Positions 35,148 through 44,009 of a stretch of DNA of 64,000 nucleotides are shown here, one piece after another (within the stretch, counting starts at the first letter, position 1; each line of letters begins with the position of its first letter). The notes under the pieces were generated by a model that did no database searches, was not told where the DNA came from, and saw only the letters and a list, made by a program, of their open reading frames with translations. A program made the translations under genes and the position numbers. The stretch covers positions 1,749,143 to 1,813,142 of the forward strand of contig JAFDZW010000005.1 of assembly GCA_018266755.1 (NCBI GenBank), in the 5' to 3' direction. Source of the DNA: Bacteroidota bacterium. GTDB taxonomy: Bacteria > Bacteroidota > Ignavibacteria > Palsa-1295.

Positions 35148-36263
35148 ATGCTGTACTATCTGTGGAATTGGATCAACCATGCGTTTGCGCCTCCGGGCGG
35201 TGAGCTCATCCGGTTCATCACGTTCCGCTCGGCAATGGCAGCGGTATCGGCACTGGCGATCAGTCTCTTCATTGGCCCGAAGATCATCGAACGACTTCGT
35301 CGCCTGCAGATCAGCGAGCAAGGGAAGGTCGAAGCGCCGAAAAATCATCTTTCAAAGGCGGGCACACCGATGATGGGCGGACTCATCATCCTCTTCGCTT
35401 GTCTTGCGCCGACACTCTTGTGGGCGGACATCGGCAACCTCTATATCATCGTGATCTTCATCTCGATGGCGATCATGGGCGGCATTGGGTTTCTTGATGA
35501 CTACTTGAAAGTCGTCAAGAAGAAGAAAAAGGGACTCATCGCTCGCTACAAGCTCATGGGTCAAGTTGCAGTAGGGTTGTTGGTCGGTCTGACGATCATG
35601 CTCGCACCGGGACATTTCCCCGAGATCGCAACAGCGACAACAGTCCCGTTCTTCAAGAACCTCGTCTTCGAGTTCGGCAATGTACTTTACATTCCGTTCG
35701 TGATCTTCGTGATCACCGCGACATCGAATGCGGTGAATCTGACCGATGGCCTCGACGGACTTGCAGCCGGAACGGTCTCGATCGCATTCATTGCAGTCAT
35801 GGCGCTGGCGTATTGTACCGGCAATCTTTCGCTCAGCGCATATCTGAACATCCCATACCTGCGGGGCTCGGGCGAACTAACAGTCTTTTGCGCCGCACTC
35901 ATCGGCGCGTCGCTCGGCTTCTTGTGGTTCAATGCGAATCCGGCACAAGTGTTCATGGGCGATACAGGTTCGCTTGCGCTTGGCGGAGCGCTTGGGACGA
36001 TCATGGTGTTGATCAAGAAGGAATTCGTGCTGCCGATCGTCGGTGGTATCTTCTTCCTCGAATCGCTCTCGGTGATCGCGCAAACGCTGTACTTCAAGTA
36101 CACGCGCAAACGATTCGGCGAGGGCAAGCGCATCTTTAAGATGGCTCCGCTGCACCATCACTTCGAACTCTGCGGCTGGGCCGAACCCAAGATCGTTACG
36201 CGAGCATATATCGTCGCCATCCTGCTCGCCATTCTGATGCTGACCACGTTCAAAGTTCGTTAA
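35148..36263 (+). CDS. mraY: Phospho-N-acetylmuramoyl-pentapeptide transferase
   Basis: 371 residues, about 10 membrane helices. Catalytic and Mg-binding motifs: GFLDDYLKVVKKKKKG, SNAVNLTDGLDGLAAG, FMGDTGSLALGGALG and MAPLHHHFELCGW. Moves phospho-MurNAc-pentapeptide to undecaprenyl phosphate, giving lipid I at the inner membrane. Confidence 0.97.
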   Translation: MLYYLWNWINHAFAPPGGELIRFITFRSAMAAVSALAISLFIGPKIIERLRRLQISEQGKVEAPKNHLSKAGTPMMGGLIILFACLAPTLLWADIGNLYIIVIFISMAIMGGIGFLDDYLKVVKKKKKGLIARYKLMGQVAVGLLVGLTIMLAPGHFPEIATATTVPFFKNLVFEFGNVLYIPFVIFVITATSNAVNLTDGLDGLAAGTVSIAFIAVMALAYCTGNLSLSAYLNIPYLRGSGELTVFCAALIGASLGFLWFNANPAQVFMGDTGSLALGGALGTIMVLIKKEFVLPIVGGIFFLESLSVIAQTLYFKYTRKRFGEGKRIFKMAPLHHHFELCGWAEPKIVTRAYIVAILLAILMLTTFKVR

Positions 36264-36267
36264 CGTT

Positions 36268-37620
36268 ATGCAACTACGCGGCAAACGCTTCACCGTACTC
36301 GGTGCGGGAAAGTCGGGTCTTGCCAGCGTGAGGTTACTCCTGAAACGCCGCGCGAAGGTATTCCTTTCGGATGCCGCGCCGGCGAACAAGCATGCCGAGA
36401 CGATCAAAGAGCTTGACGAACTCGGCGTGCAATACGAGTTCGGCGGCAATACACATCTCGTGCTCGAGGCCGACATGATCGTCAAGAGTCCGGGCGTACC
36501 GAACGAAGCACCAATCCTCGAGCTTGCACGCACGAAGCAGATCCCGATCATCGGCGAGATCGAACTCGCCGCCAGCGTCGCCGAAGCGCCCATCGTTGCG
36601 ATCACCGGCACCAACGGCAAGACAACTGCGACTACACTTACCGGCGAGATCTTCAAAGACGCCGGTTGGAATACAACCGTGGCCGGCAATATCGGCACCG
36701 CATTCGCCGATGTCGCGGAGAACGCCGTCGGCGAGAAAGCAGTGAATGTGCTTGAAGTATCAAGCTTTCAGCTTGACAATATCAACGAGTTTCGGCCGAA
36801 GGTCGCGGCCATTTTGAATATCACGCCCGATCATCTCGATCGCTACAAGAACTACGAGGCGTATATCCAATCGAAGTTTCGCATCACCGAGAACCAGCGC
36901 GGCCACGACATCTTCGTGTATAACCACGACGACGAAGTAGTTCGCAGCTTCGCCGATTCGCTCAGTATTCGCACCTACGGCTTCTCGCTCAACGAGCAAA
37001 TGAAGAACGGAGCGTTCATCGAGAATGGCGAGATGATCGTCCGGCTCGGCCGCGAACGCGAGGTCGTGATCGCAACCGAGAAGATCGGCATTCCCGGCCC
37101 GCATAATCTGATGAATGCGATGGCGGCTGTGCTGATCGCCCGTTCGATGGGCGTAGAGTACGAAAGCATCCGAAAGACACTCGAGCGCTTCAAAGGTGTC
37201 GAGCATCGCATTGAGTTCGTTCGTACCCTCGACGGTGTTTCGTATTACAACGACTCGAAAGCGACGAACGTCGATAGCGTCAAGTATGCTCTGCAGAGCT
37301 TTACGCAGCCGATCGTACTCATCGCCGGTGGCAAAGACAAAGGCAATGACTACAAGGCCATCAAAGAACTCGTGAAAGAGCACGTCAAGGCGATCGTCAC
37401 CGTCGGTGACGGCGCGGCAAAGCTCGAGAAGTTCTTCAAGGATATCGTCCCACTGCATCCGGCAGGACATTCGATGGAGAAGGCCGTCGAGTTGGCCCGC
37501 GCAGCGGCAAGCAGTGGTGATGTAGTGCTCCTATCACCCGCCTGCGCAAGCTTCGATATGTTCGATAACTACGAGCATCGGGGACGGGTGTTCAAGGAGA
37601 TCGTTTCAAAACTGCAGTAG
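36268..37620 (+). CDS. murD: UDP-N-acetylmuramoylalanine-D-glutamate ligase
   Basis: 450 residues. N-terminal Rossmann part GAGKSGLASVRLLLK, P-loop ITGTNGKTTATTLTG, HYHDR-equivalent ITPDHLDRYKNYEAY and the C-terminal NDSKATNVDSVKYAL that marks MurD. Starts 4 bases after mraY, so translation is likely coupled. Adds D-Glu to UDP-MurNAc-L-Ala. Confidence 0.96.
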   Translation: MQLRGKRFTVLGAGKSGLASVRLLLKRRAKVFLSDAAPANKHAETIKELDELGVQYEFGGNTHLVLEADMIVKSPGVPNEAPILELARTKQIPIIGEIELAASVAEAPIVAITGTNGKTTATTLTGEIFKDAGWNTTVAGNIGTAFADVAENAVGEKAVNVLEVSSFQLDNINEFRPKVAAILNITPDHLDRYKNYEAYIQSKFRITENQRGHDIFVYNHDDEVVRSFADSLSIRTYGFSLNEQMKNGAFIENGEMIVRLGREREVVIATEKIGIPGPHNLMNAMAAVLIARSMGVEYESIRKTLERFKGVEHRIEFVRTLDGVSYYNDSKATNVDSVKYALQSFTQPIVLIAGGKDKGNDYKAIKELVKEHVKAIVTVGDGAAKLEKFFKDIVPLHPAGHSMEKAVELARAAASSGDVVLLSPACASFDMFDNYEHRGRVFKEIVSKLQ

Positions 37621-37640
37621 TACTGCTGAACGAACACGCG

Positions 37641-37658
37641 GTCGAGGCATGCCTCGAC
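37641..37658. repeat. Perfect 18-base palindrome in murD-ftsW gap
   Basis: GTCGAGGCATGCCTCGAC is fully self-complementary, followed by CCTACG. In style it resembles the TAGGACGG/CCGTCCTA pairs in 25230-25740. The rest of the 90-base gap is AT-rich. Could be an RNA hairpin or protein site; nothing decides. Confidence 0.6.
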
Positions 37659-37710
37659 CCTACGAAAGTGTGTTTTTCAATTCGTAATTTTCAATTCTCA
37701 ATTTCCGATC

Positions 37711-38850
37711 ATGAAGCCACGCAAAACGGCAGACTTGAGTCTGTTCATAACCGTGACGGGGCTCCTGCTGGCATCGATGGCCTTCGTCTATACGGCGAGC
37801 GCGTCGTTCTCGGTCGCCAAGACCGCGACGAGCGAAGGCATGCTGATCAAGCATGCGACAAAGGTCGTGCTCGCGATCGCGACGATGATTTTGTTCACCA
37901 AGATCGACTACCACAAGTACCAGGAGTATTCAAAGTGGTTGATGATGGTTGCCATCATCTTTCTCGGTGCGGTGCTTGTCGTCGGCCACACCGAGCTCGG
38001 TGCCAAGCGTTGGCTGCCGCTCGGACCGTTCAGCTTTCAACCGTCAGAGTTTGTGAAGATTGCGCTGGTCTTGCATATCTCCGCCATGTGTGCTGCAAAG
38101 AAGGAGATCATCGGCGACTTCAAGAAGTCGTTTATTCCGATGATGATCTGGACGCTCCTGGCTGCCGGACTCATCGCGAAGCAGCCGAATATGTCTAACG
38201 CGACGGTGCTCGTGCTGCTCGCATTCGGCATCATGTTCATCGCGCAGCTTCCGATCAAGTATATGATCTCGACCGGCGTGATCGCCGTCTTGGGCGGTGG
38301 CGTCTATATGATGACGGCATGGTACCGCGTCCAGCGTATCCTTGCCTTTTTCGGGCATGAGAACGAGCATACGTCGCGCATCACATATCAAACAACACAG
38401 GCACTCATCGCGCTTGGCAGCGGCGGGCTGATGGGCGTCGGCATCGGGCAGTCGCGACAGCGCGACTTCTACTTGCCGGAATCGTACGGTGACTTCATCT
38501 ACTCGATCATCGGCGAGGAATACGGGTTCGTGGGCGCGGCGTTCTTGTTGCTGGTGTTCGCGTTCATTATTATCCGCGGCGTTCAGATCGCCAAGCACGC
38601 ACCCGACCCGTTCGGCCGCTACGTGGCAACCGGGATCACCCTGATGGTCGGCATCAACACGCTGATCAATGCGCTCGTGAACTCCGGCCTCATGCCGGTG
38701 ACAGGGCTGCCGATGCCCTTCGTCAGCTACGGCGGCACGAACATGATCTTTAGCGCAGCAGCGATCGGCATCCTGCTGAACATTTCGAAATTCACCGAGA
38801 CGCTGCCCGATCCGAAGAAGATGACAGCGACCATTCGCATGGCACATTAA
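37711..38850 (+). CDS. ftsW: SEDS-family peptidoglycan polymerase
   Basis: 379 residues, ten predicted helices. SEDS features: GAKRWLPLGPFSFQPSEFVK, IALGSGGLMGVGIGQSRQRD, and the C-terminal LPMPFVSYGGTNMIFSAAA. Position between murD and murG identifies it as FtsW rather than RodA. Polymerises lipid II in the septum with FtsI. The C-terminus runs to within 2 bases of murG. Confidence 0.94.
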   Translation: MKPRKTADLSLFITVTGLLLASMAFVYTASASFSVAKTATSEGMLIKHATKVVLAIATMILFTKIDYHKYQEYSKWLMMVAIIFLGAVLVVGHTELGAKRWLPLGPFSFQPSEFVKIALVLHISAMCAAKKEIIGDFKKSFIPMMIWTLLAAGLIAKQPNMSNATVLVLLAFGIMFIAQLPIKYMISTGVIAVLGGGVYMMTAWYRVQRILAFFGHENEHTSRITYQTTQALIALGSGGLMGVGIGQSRQRDFYLPESYGDFIYSIIGEEYGFVGAAFLLLVFAFIIIRGVQIAKHAPDPFGRYVATGITLMVGINTLINALVNSGLMPVTGLPMPFVSYGGTNMIFSAAAIGILLNISKFTETLPDPKKMTATIRMAH

Positions 38851-38851
38851 T

Positions 38852-39949
38852 ATGAGCACGATCGTCATCGCCTCTGGCGGCACGGGTGGGCATCTGTATC
38901 CGACGATCGCCGTCGCCGAAGCGATCCGCGACTCGCATCCCGAGATCCGCATCGTCTTCGTCGGCACGAAGAACCGCATCGAGTCGCGCGAAGTACCGCG
39001 TCTTGGGTTCGAGTTCTTCCCGATCGAGATCGCCGCTCCGGGTCGTTCGCTCGGCTCGCTTGCCAAGTTTCCCTTGCAGTACTACAAGGCATTCCGTCGT
39101 TCGAAGCAAATACTCGAAGAAGTGAACGCGGAAGTCTTCCTTGGGGGCGGCGCCTATCTGAGCGTGCCGGTGGCCTTCGCGGCAAAACGGCGTGGCATCC
39201 CGATCGCGCTGCTCGAAATCAATGCAGTGGCTGGCCGCGCAAACCGCGTCATCGCGAAGGACGCAACCAAGATCTTCGTGAGCTACAAAGAGTCGATCAC
39301 ACAGTTTCCGTCGGGTGTTGAGGCCCTCACACAGGTGATCGGCACTCCGGTGCGCGACGGCATCCTCAAACCCATCGATGTCGCGACCGCACGCTCGCAT
39401 TTTGGTTTGGACCCGAACCGCAAAACGCTGCTCGTCTTCGGGGGCTCGCTCGGCGCCCGATCGCTCAACGCAGCGATGAAAGCTTGTGCGCAGTCATTCC
39501 TCGATGCGGGTATGAACGTGATCTGGCAGACCGGCTCAAGCGAGAACGCCGATGCATTGCGCAGTCAGTACGCTGACCCATCGCGCATCTGCATTCGCGA
39601 GTTCATTAGCGAAATGCCGGAGGCGTATGCGGCGAGCGATCTTGTGGTCTGCCGCGCAGGCGCTTCGACGCTTGCCGAAATCTCGACACTTGGCAAGCCG
39701 GCGATCCTGATACCGTACCCGCTTGCGGCAATGAATCATCAGGAGAAAAATGCAATCGCGTATCGTGAGCGTGGCGCGGCACTCGTGATAACCGATAGTG
39801 CGATTGCAGCCGAGCTTTCGGGAGCAGTCCGTTCGCTTATGGGGGATGACGCAACGCGAGCTACGATGGCAAAAAAAATGCTTGCATCTGAGAACATAAC
39901 TGCACGAAATGTTGTAGCAGATTATCTCATAGCGCAGCTTCGCATATAA
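38852..39949 (+). CDS. murG: UDP-GlcNAc:lipid I N-acetylglucosaminyltransferase
   Basis: 365 residues. N-terminal glycine loop ASGGTGGHLYPTIAVAEA, second loop LVFGGSLGARSLN, and the UDP-GlcNAc site VCRAGASTLAEISTLGKPAI followed by PLAAMNHQEKNA. Peripheral membrane enzyme making lipid II. One base separates it from ftsW, so coupling is expected. Confidence 0.96.
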   Translation: MSTIVIASGGTGGHLYPTIAVAEAIRDSHPEIRIVFVGTKNRIESREVPRLGFEFFPIEIAAPGRSLGSLAKFPLQYYKAFRRSKQILEEVNAEVFLGGGAYLSVPVAFAAKRRGIPIALLEINAVAGRANRVIAKDATKIFVSYKESITQFPSGVEALTQVIGTPVRDGILKPIDVATARSHFGLDPNRKTLLVFGGSLGARSLNAAMKACAQSFLDAGMNVIWQTGSSENADALRSQYADPSRICIREFISEMPEAYAASDLVVCRAGASTLAEISTLGKPAILIPYPLAAMNHQEKNAIAYRERGAALVITDSAIAAELSGAVRSLMGDDATRATMAKKMLASENITARNVVADYLIAQLRI

Positions 39950-39969
39950 CGCATGGCGGCGCAGACAGC

Positions 39970-40473
39970 ATGCAACAGCCCCAGGTTTTCAAATATAACT
40001 ACGCCTTTCTCTACCAGTCGATGGCGGTCTACGCTACGACGCTTGCGGTGTATCTGGTCATCCGGGGCATGATGCACGAAGAATTTTCGCAAGTATTCTA
40101 CGATCCCGTCGTCTACCTGCTCTGCATTATTATCCTTGCGTCGGCTCTCGCTGTCGTCTATAATGTGATGATGCGGAGACGAATCGAAATCGACGGTTCG
40201 GTACTTGCGCTGCAGCGCGCCGTGCGACGCGTCGAGATCGACACCAAGGACGTCCGGGGTGTGCGGCTGCAACAGGAACGCACGAACGGGATCATATCGA
40301 GAGCGGGGCTGATTACGATCTTCACAGCATCGAGGCGGCGCCCGATCCGCGTCGTCCCCTACAACTTCGAACGCAGCGAAGAACTGACCGCCGCGATCAA
40401 GGCCTGGGCAGCCGACAAAGCACATATTCGCGCACGTCGCGGCCGCCCCCGCACTCCGCGACACCGACCCTGA
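39970..40473 (+). CDS. Uncharacterised membrane protein with PH-like domain, inside dcw cluster
   Basis: 167 residues. Two membrane helices (AVYATTLAVYLVIRGMM and VVYLLCIIILASALAVVYNV) then a beta-rich soluble part (EIDGSVLALQRAVRRVEIDT, VRGVRLQQERTNGII, RRPIRVVPYNFERSEE) that resembles bacterial PH (bPH2/YdbT-like) domains. The C-terminus is Arg/Pro-rich. I do not recognise a named orthologue. It overlaps murC by one base (TGATG) and follows murG by 20 bases, so it is part of the same operon. A role in divisome or lipid II steps is only inferred from position. Confidence 0.8.
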   Translation: MQQPQVFKYNYAFLYQSMAVYATTLAVYLVIRGMMHEEFSQVFYDPVVYLLCIIILASALAVVYNVMMRRRIEIDGSVLALQRAVRRVEIDTKDVRGVRLQQERTNGIISRAGLITIFTASRRRPIRVVPYNFERSEELTAAIKAWAADKAHIRARRGRPRTPRHRP

Positions 40474-41903
40474 TGCAGCATATCCACTTCATCGGGATCG
40501 GCGGCGCCGGCATGAGCGGATTAGCCGAGATCGCACTCGCCCGTGGCATCGCCGTCTCGGGCAGTGATCTGAGTGATTCGGCAAAGCTGAAAGAGCTCAG
40601 AAAACTCGGAGCGAAGATCCATATCGGGCATAGAGCGTCGAATGTCCCCGCCGATACTGACGTCGTCGTCTATACTTCTGCTGTCCGGAAATCTGACAAT
40701 CCCGAATACGCGGTGGCCGCTCTACGACAGATCCGATGTGTTCGACGTGCAGAGTTTTTGGCAGAACTGATACACAGTCTGCAGACTGTAGCGGTCGCCG
40801 GTACCCACGGAAAAACGACGACGACTTCGATGATCGCCCATATTCTTCTGCATGCGGGCCTTGATCCGGTCGTGTCGGTCGGTGCAAGCGTCTTTGAGCT
40901 CGGCGGCAAGAATGCGCATGCGGGCAAAGGAAATCTTGCCATTGTCGAGGCCGATGAATATGACAGGAGTTTCTTGGCATTGCATCCCTTCATTGCGGTC
41001 ATGACGACCCTCGAGGCCGAACACCTCGACATCTATCGAGATCTGGCCGATCTGCAGGATACGTTCGTCCAGTTCGCGAATGCCGGTTCGCAGCTTGGAA
41101 TGGTTGTCGTGAATATTGACGAACCTGCATTGCGATCGATCCTGCCCCGGCTTACAAAGAAGATCGTCACGTTCGGTATTGGCTCTGAAGAGGCAAAGTA
41201 CCGGGCGAAGAACGTTTCGCTCGATGCACTTCATAGTACGTCCACGATCTTCCGTGGCGGATCGCCGGCCGGAACGCTTACACTTTCCGTCCCTGGTGAG
41301 CACAATATCAAGAATGCACTTGCGGCGATCGCCGTCGCGGAAAGCCTGGCGATCCCGTTCGAGATGATCGCCGAAGCACTATCACAGTTTCGCGGCGCCG
41401 AGCGCCGTGCGCAGGTGATCGGTGATGCGAACGGTATCCTCGTCATCGACGATTATGCGCATCACCCGACCGAGATCGAAGCAACGCTCAAAGCGCTTCG
41501 TACCGGGTACCCCGGTCGTCGGATTCTTGCCGCATTTCAACCGCACACATTCACGCGCACCAGAGATTTTGCCGCCGAGTTCGGCCAAGTGTTTGCAGCA
41601 TACGCCGATGCGCTCTATTTACTGGATGTCTATCCGGCCAGGGAGAAGCCGATCGAGGGCATTACGAGCGAGTTGATTCTACAGTCCGCTCGAGCAGCAG
41701 GCCTCGAACGTTCACAAATCGTGCATTCGCTTAACGAGCTTCCCGCTGCGATCGGCGGTGACGCAACTGCCTCCGACATTGTTATTACACTCGGTGCAGG
41801 TACGATTACCGAAGCTGCGCCGGCAATCAAATCATATTTACGCTCACAATCATCAACACAAGGCCCCGAACGGTTACCCAGGCGAACTGCAGCGGTCGGT
41901 TAA
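40473..41903 (+). CDS. murC: UDP-N-acetylmuramate-L-alanine ligase
   Basis: 476 residues. N-terminal IGIGGAGMSGLAEIALA, P-loop VAGTHGKTTTTSMIAHI, EADEYDRSFLALHPFIAV and VIDDYAHHPTEIEATLKA are all MurC signatures. Adds L-Ala to UDP-MurNAc. Starts on the last base of the upstream gene. A DUF429 gene rather than murB follows. Confidence 0.97.
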   Translation: MQHIHFIGIGGAGMSGLAEIALARGIAVSGSDLSDSAKLKELRKLGAKIHIGHRASNVPADTDVVVYTSAVRKSDNPEYAVAALRQIRCVRRAEFLAELIHSLQTVAVAGTHGKTTTTSMIAHILLHAGLDPVVSVGASVFELGGKNAHAGKGNLAIVEADEYDRSFLALHPFIAVMTTLEAEHLDIYRDLADLQDTFVQFANAGSQLGMVVVNIDEPALRSILPRLTKKIVTFGIGSEEAKYRAKNVSLDALHSTSTIFRGGSPAGTLTLSVPGEHNIKNALAAIAVAESLAIPFEMIAEALSQFRGAERRAQVIGDANGILVIDDYAHHPTEIEATLKALRTGYPGRRILAAFQPHTFTRTRDFAAEFGQVFAAYADALYLLDVYPAREKPIEGITSELILQSARAAGLERSQIVHSLNELPAAIGGDATASDIVITLGAGTITEAAPAIKSYLRSQSSTQGPERLPRRTAAVG

Positions 41904-41907
41904 GTAC

Positions 41908-43017
41908 ATGGTAAAGCCCAATAAGAAGTTTATTACGATCGGTTTCGATGCTTCGCGCGAACCGCTTGACGAAATGTTCTGGTGCGAGGCCGATGTAGAC
42001 GGCGATTGGACCAATATCACCGTCTGCGACCGCATCCGGACCCGCCGAGAGGTCGTCGAGCGCATTGCGGCCCTCGATAAGGCAGTTATCGGCATCGATA
42101 CCCCGCTCAGTTTTCCGAAGGGATTCTTGGAGCACCTGAAAGCAAGCGGCGTCGTAGCCGATCATGCTGCACTAACGAAGCGTATCCGCGAAGACCTCAA
42201 GAAGAACACCGACGACGGCATTCGCAAGTGGATCGACCTCATGGGTGTGTATCGTGAGACAAAGACCGAGACGCCGGACGAGGCATTTGCCCGCTTCACG
42301 CGAAATGCTCCGCCACGCAATGACGGCCGGCGCCGCCGTCAGCTCGAAGCACACGAGCTTCGTACGATGGTCGAGCGCTTCCGCCGACCTGATAGAATTT
42401 TACGCAGAGATTTTCCCGATGCCGTCGCTTCGACGCTCGGCATCCAGTATAACCGCCTGACACGCCGATACGAATTCACATCGGCGAATGCCCGTGGCCG
42501 CACGACGCTCGTTGCGATTTCGATGCTCGAGCAGGTGCGCGAGGCAAAGCCCGAAGTCGCGATCTGGCCGTTCCAAAAGCCCGCTGACGTAACGATCGTC
42601 GAGGTATTCCCGAAGCTCTTCGAAGACCGGTTCAAGATCAAACCGTCCGACCTGCGCGCCTACTTCGATGCGGCTGAGGATAACGCCCTCTACGTTTCGA
42701 AAGAAGTTCGTGATCAGGTGTACGCGCACGAGAAAGCTCGTGAAGCCTGCATCTCGCTCCTGGGTTTGCTATCATCCGAGCGCAGAGAGATCAAGACGCT
42801 CCGTCCGCTCCGTGATTATCGCGACACCTTCTACGCAAGCGACGAAGTGCAGCTCGAAGGTTGGATCTACGGCATCGGCTATAAGGAGCCGAACCAGAAT
42901 GAGCCGAAAGGCCGCAAGCAACCGGCGCGTCAGCATACCATTCCAACTGAGGCACCTACTGCCGTTGCAGAGGTGCCTGCTGAGGTCGCACCAGAACCGA
43001 CTGCTGTAACAGAGTGA
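41908..43017 (+). CDS. DUF429-like (RNase H-fold) protein inside dcw cluster
   Basis: 369 residues from ATG 41908. N-terminal ITIGFDASREPLDEMFWCEA and VIGIDTPLSFPKGFLEHL are paired acidic strands like those of DUF429/RNase H-like predicted nucleases; a third acidic region lies in FDAAEDNALYVSKEVRD. The middle has basic stretches (RNAPPRNDGRRRRQLEAHEL). The last 50 residues are a Pro/Ala/Glu-rich linker with no structure. It overlaps murB (GTGA at 43014-43017). No cell-wall function is known for this family; presence here is unusual. Assignment to DUF429 is moderate. Confidence 0.65.
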   Translation: MVKPNKKFITIGFDASREPLDEMFWCEADVDGDWTNITVCDRIRTRREVVERIAALDKAVIGIDTPLSFPKGFLEHLKASGVVADHAALTKRIREDLKKNTDDGIRKWIDLMGVYRETKTETPDEAFARFTRNAPPRNDGRRRRQLEAHELRTMVERFRRPDRILRRDFPDAVASTLGIQYNRLTRRYEFTSANARGRTTLVAISMLEQVREAKPEVAIWPFQKPADVTIVEVFPKLFEDRFKIKPSDLRAYFDAAEDNALYVSKEVRDQVYAHEKAREACISLLGLLSSERREIKTLRPLRDYRDTFYASDEVQLEGWIYGIGYKEPNQNEPKGRKQPARQHTIPTEAPTAVAEVPAEVAPEPTAVTE

Positions 43018-43934
43018 GCATCGCAGACGAACTAGCTGCTCAGATCTCTGGCTCGGTCCGCGAGAACGTCCCGCTCGCACCATTCACGACATTTCGCATC
43101 GGCGGTAACGCCCAACTCTTTGTAGAGCCGGCAACGCCGGAGGATGTTGTCCACACCCGTGCGTTTGCGGCCACACATTCGCTACCGTTCTTCATTCTCG
43201 GCAACGGCTCGAACGTCCTGATCAGCGACGAGGGTATCGCCGGCGTCGTGATGAATCTGGAAACAGGATTTTCTAAACTGAGCATCGAAGGCAACATCAT
43301 CACGGCGGGCGCAGGTGTTCGAATGGCGACATTCGTCGACTTCGCGATCCGCAACAACCTTGCTGGTGTCGAGATGCTCGCAGGCATCCCGGCGACGATC
43401 GGCGGAGCGGTCTGGATGAACGCCGGATGCTACGGCGGCGAGACGAGCGATCATTTGCTCGATGTGACCATCGTCCGAGCAGACCAGACGCTTACGCTCA
43501 CCAAAGAAGAGTGTCACTTCCGATATCGCCACAGTGGCTTTGAACCAGGCGATATTGTAGTGCAAGCCCGCTTCGCACTTCAGGCCGGCAATGCGGCCGA
43601 GCTTCGAGAGATCAAGCTCAAACACCTGATGCACCGCAACGACGTGCAACCCGTGAACCTGCCGAACTGCGGTTCTGTGTTCAAGAACCCGAAGCCGCAC
43701 TTCAGTGCACAACTGATCGAAGAAGCCGGACTCAAGGGGACGCAGATCGGCGGAGCGCAGATCTCGCCCAAGCATGCGAATTTCATTACGAACCTCGGTG
43801 GTGCAACGGCGCAAGACGTCATCGCCATCATGAACCTCGAACGCAAGACCGTCTTTGAGCGCACGGGTATTGTCCTCGAACCCGAAGTACAGCTCATAGG
43901 ATTTTTGAGCAACCCGATCGAGCCGCTTTTATAG
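43014..43934 (+). CDS. murB: UDP-N-acetylenolpyruvoylglucosamine reductase
   Basis: 306 residues from GTG 43014, overlapping the upstream stop. FAD-binding LGNGSNVLISDEGIAGVVMN and GIPATIGGAVWMNAGCYGGE, the catalytic Ser region NCGSVFKNP, and the C-terminal GAQISPKHANFI with a catalytic Glu in VLEPEVQLIG. Size fits the shorter type II MurB. Reduces enolpyruvyl to lactyl to make UDP-MurNAc. Confidence 0.95.
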   Translation: MSIADELAAQISGSVRENVPLAPFTTFRIGGNAQLFVEPATPEDVVHTRAFAATHSLPFFILGNGSNVLISDEGIAGVVMNLETGFSKLSIEGNIITAGAGVRMATFVDFAIRNNLAGVEMLAGIPATIGGAVWMNAGCYGGETSDHLLDVTIVRADQTLTLTKEECHFRYRHSGFEPGDIVVQARFALQAGNAAELREIKLKHLMHRNDVQPVNLPNCGSVFKNPKPHFSAQLIEEAGLKGTQIGGAQISPKHANFITNLGGATAQDVIAIMNLERKTVFERTGIVLEPEVQLIGFLSNPIEPLL

Positions 43935-44009
43935 GTTTAGCGGCGCATCAACTCTGAATCTCATTTTTCAACGAACGCCGGGCGGCGAACGGCTGCGCGC
44001 ACTTCACTC

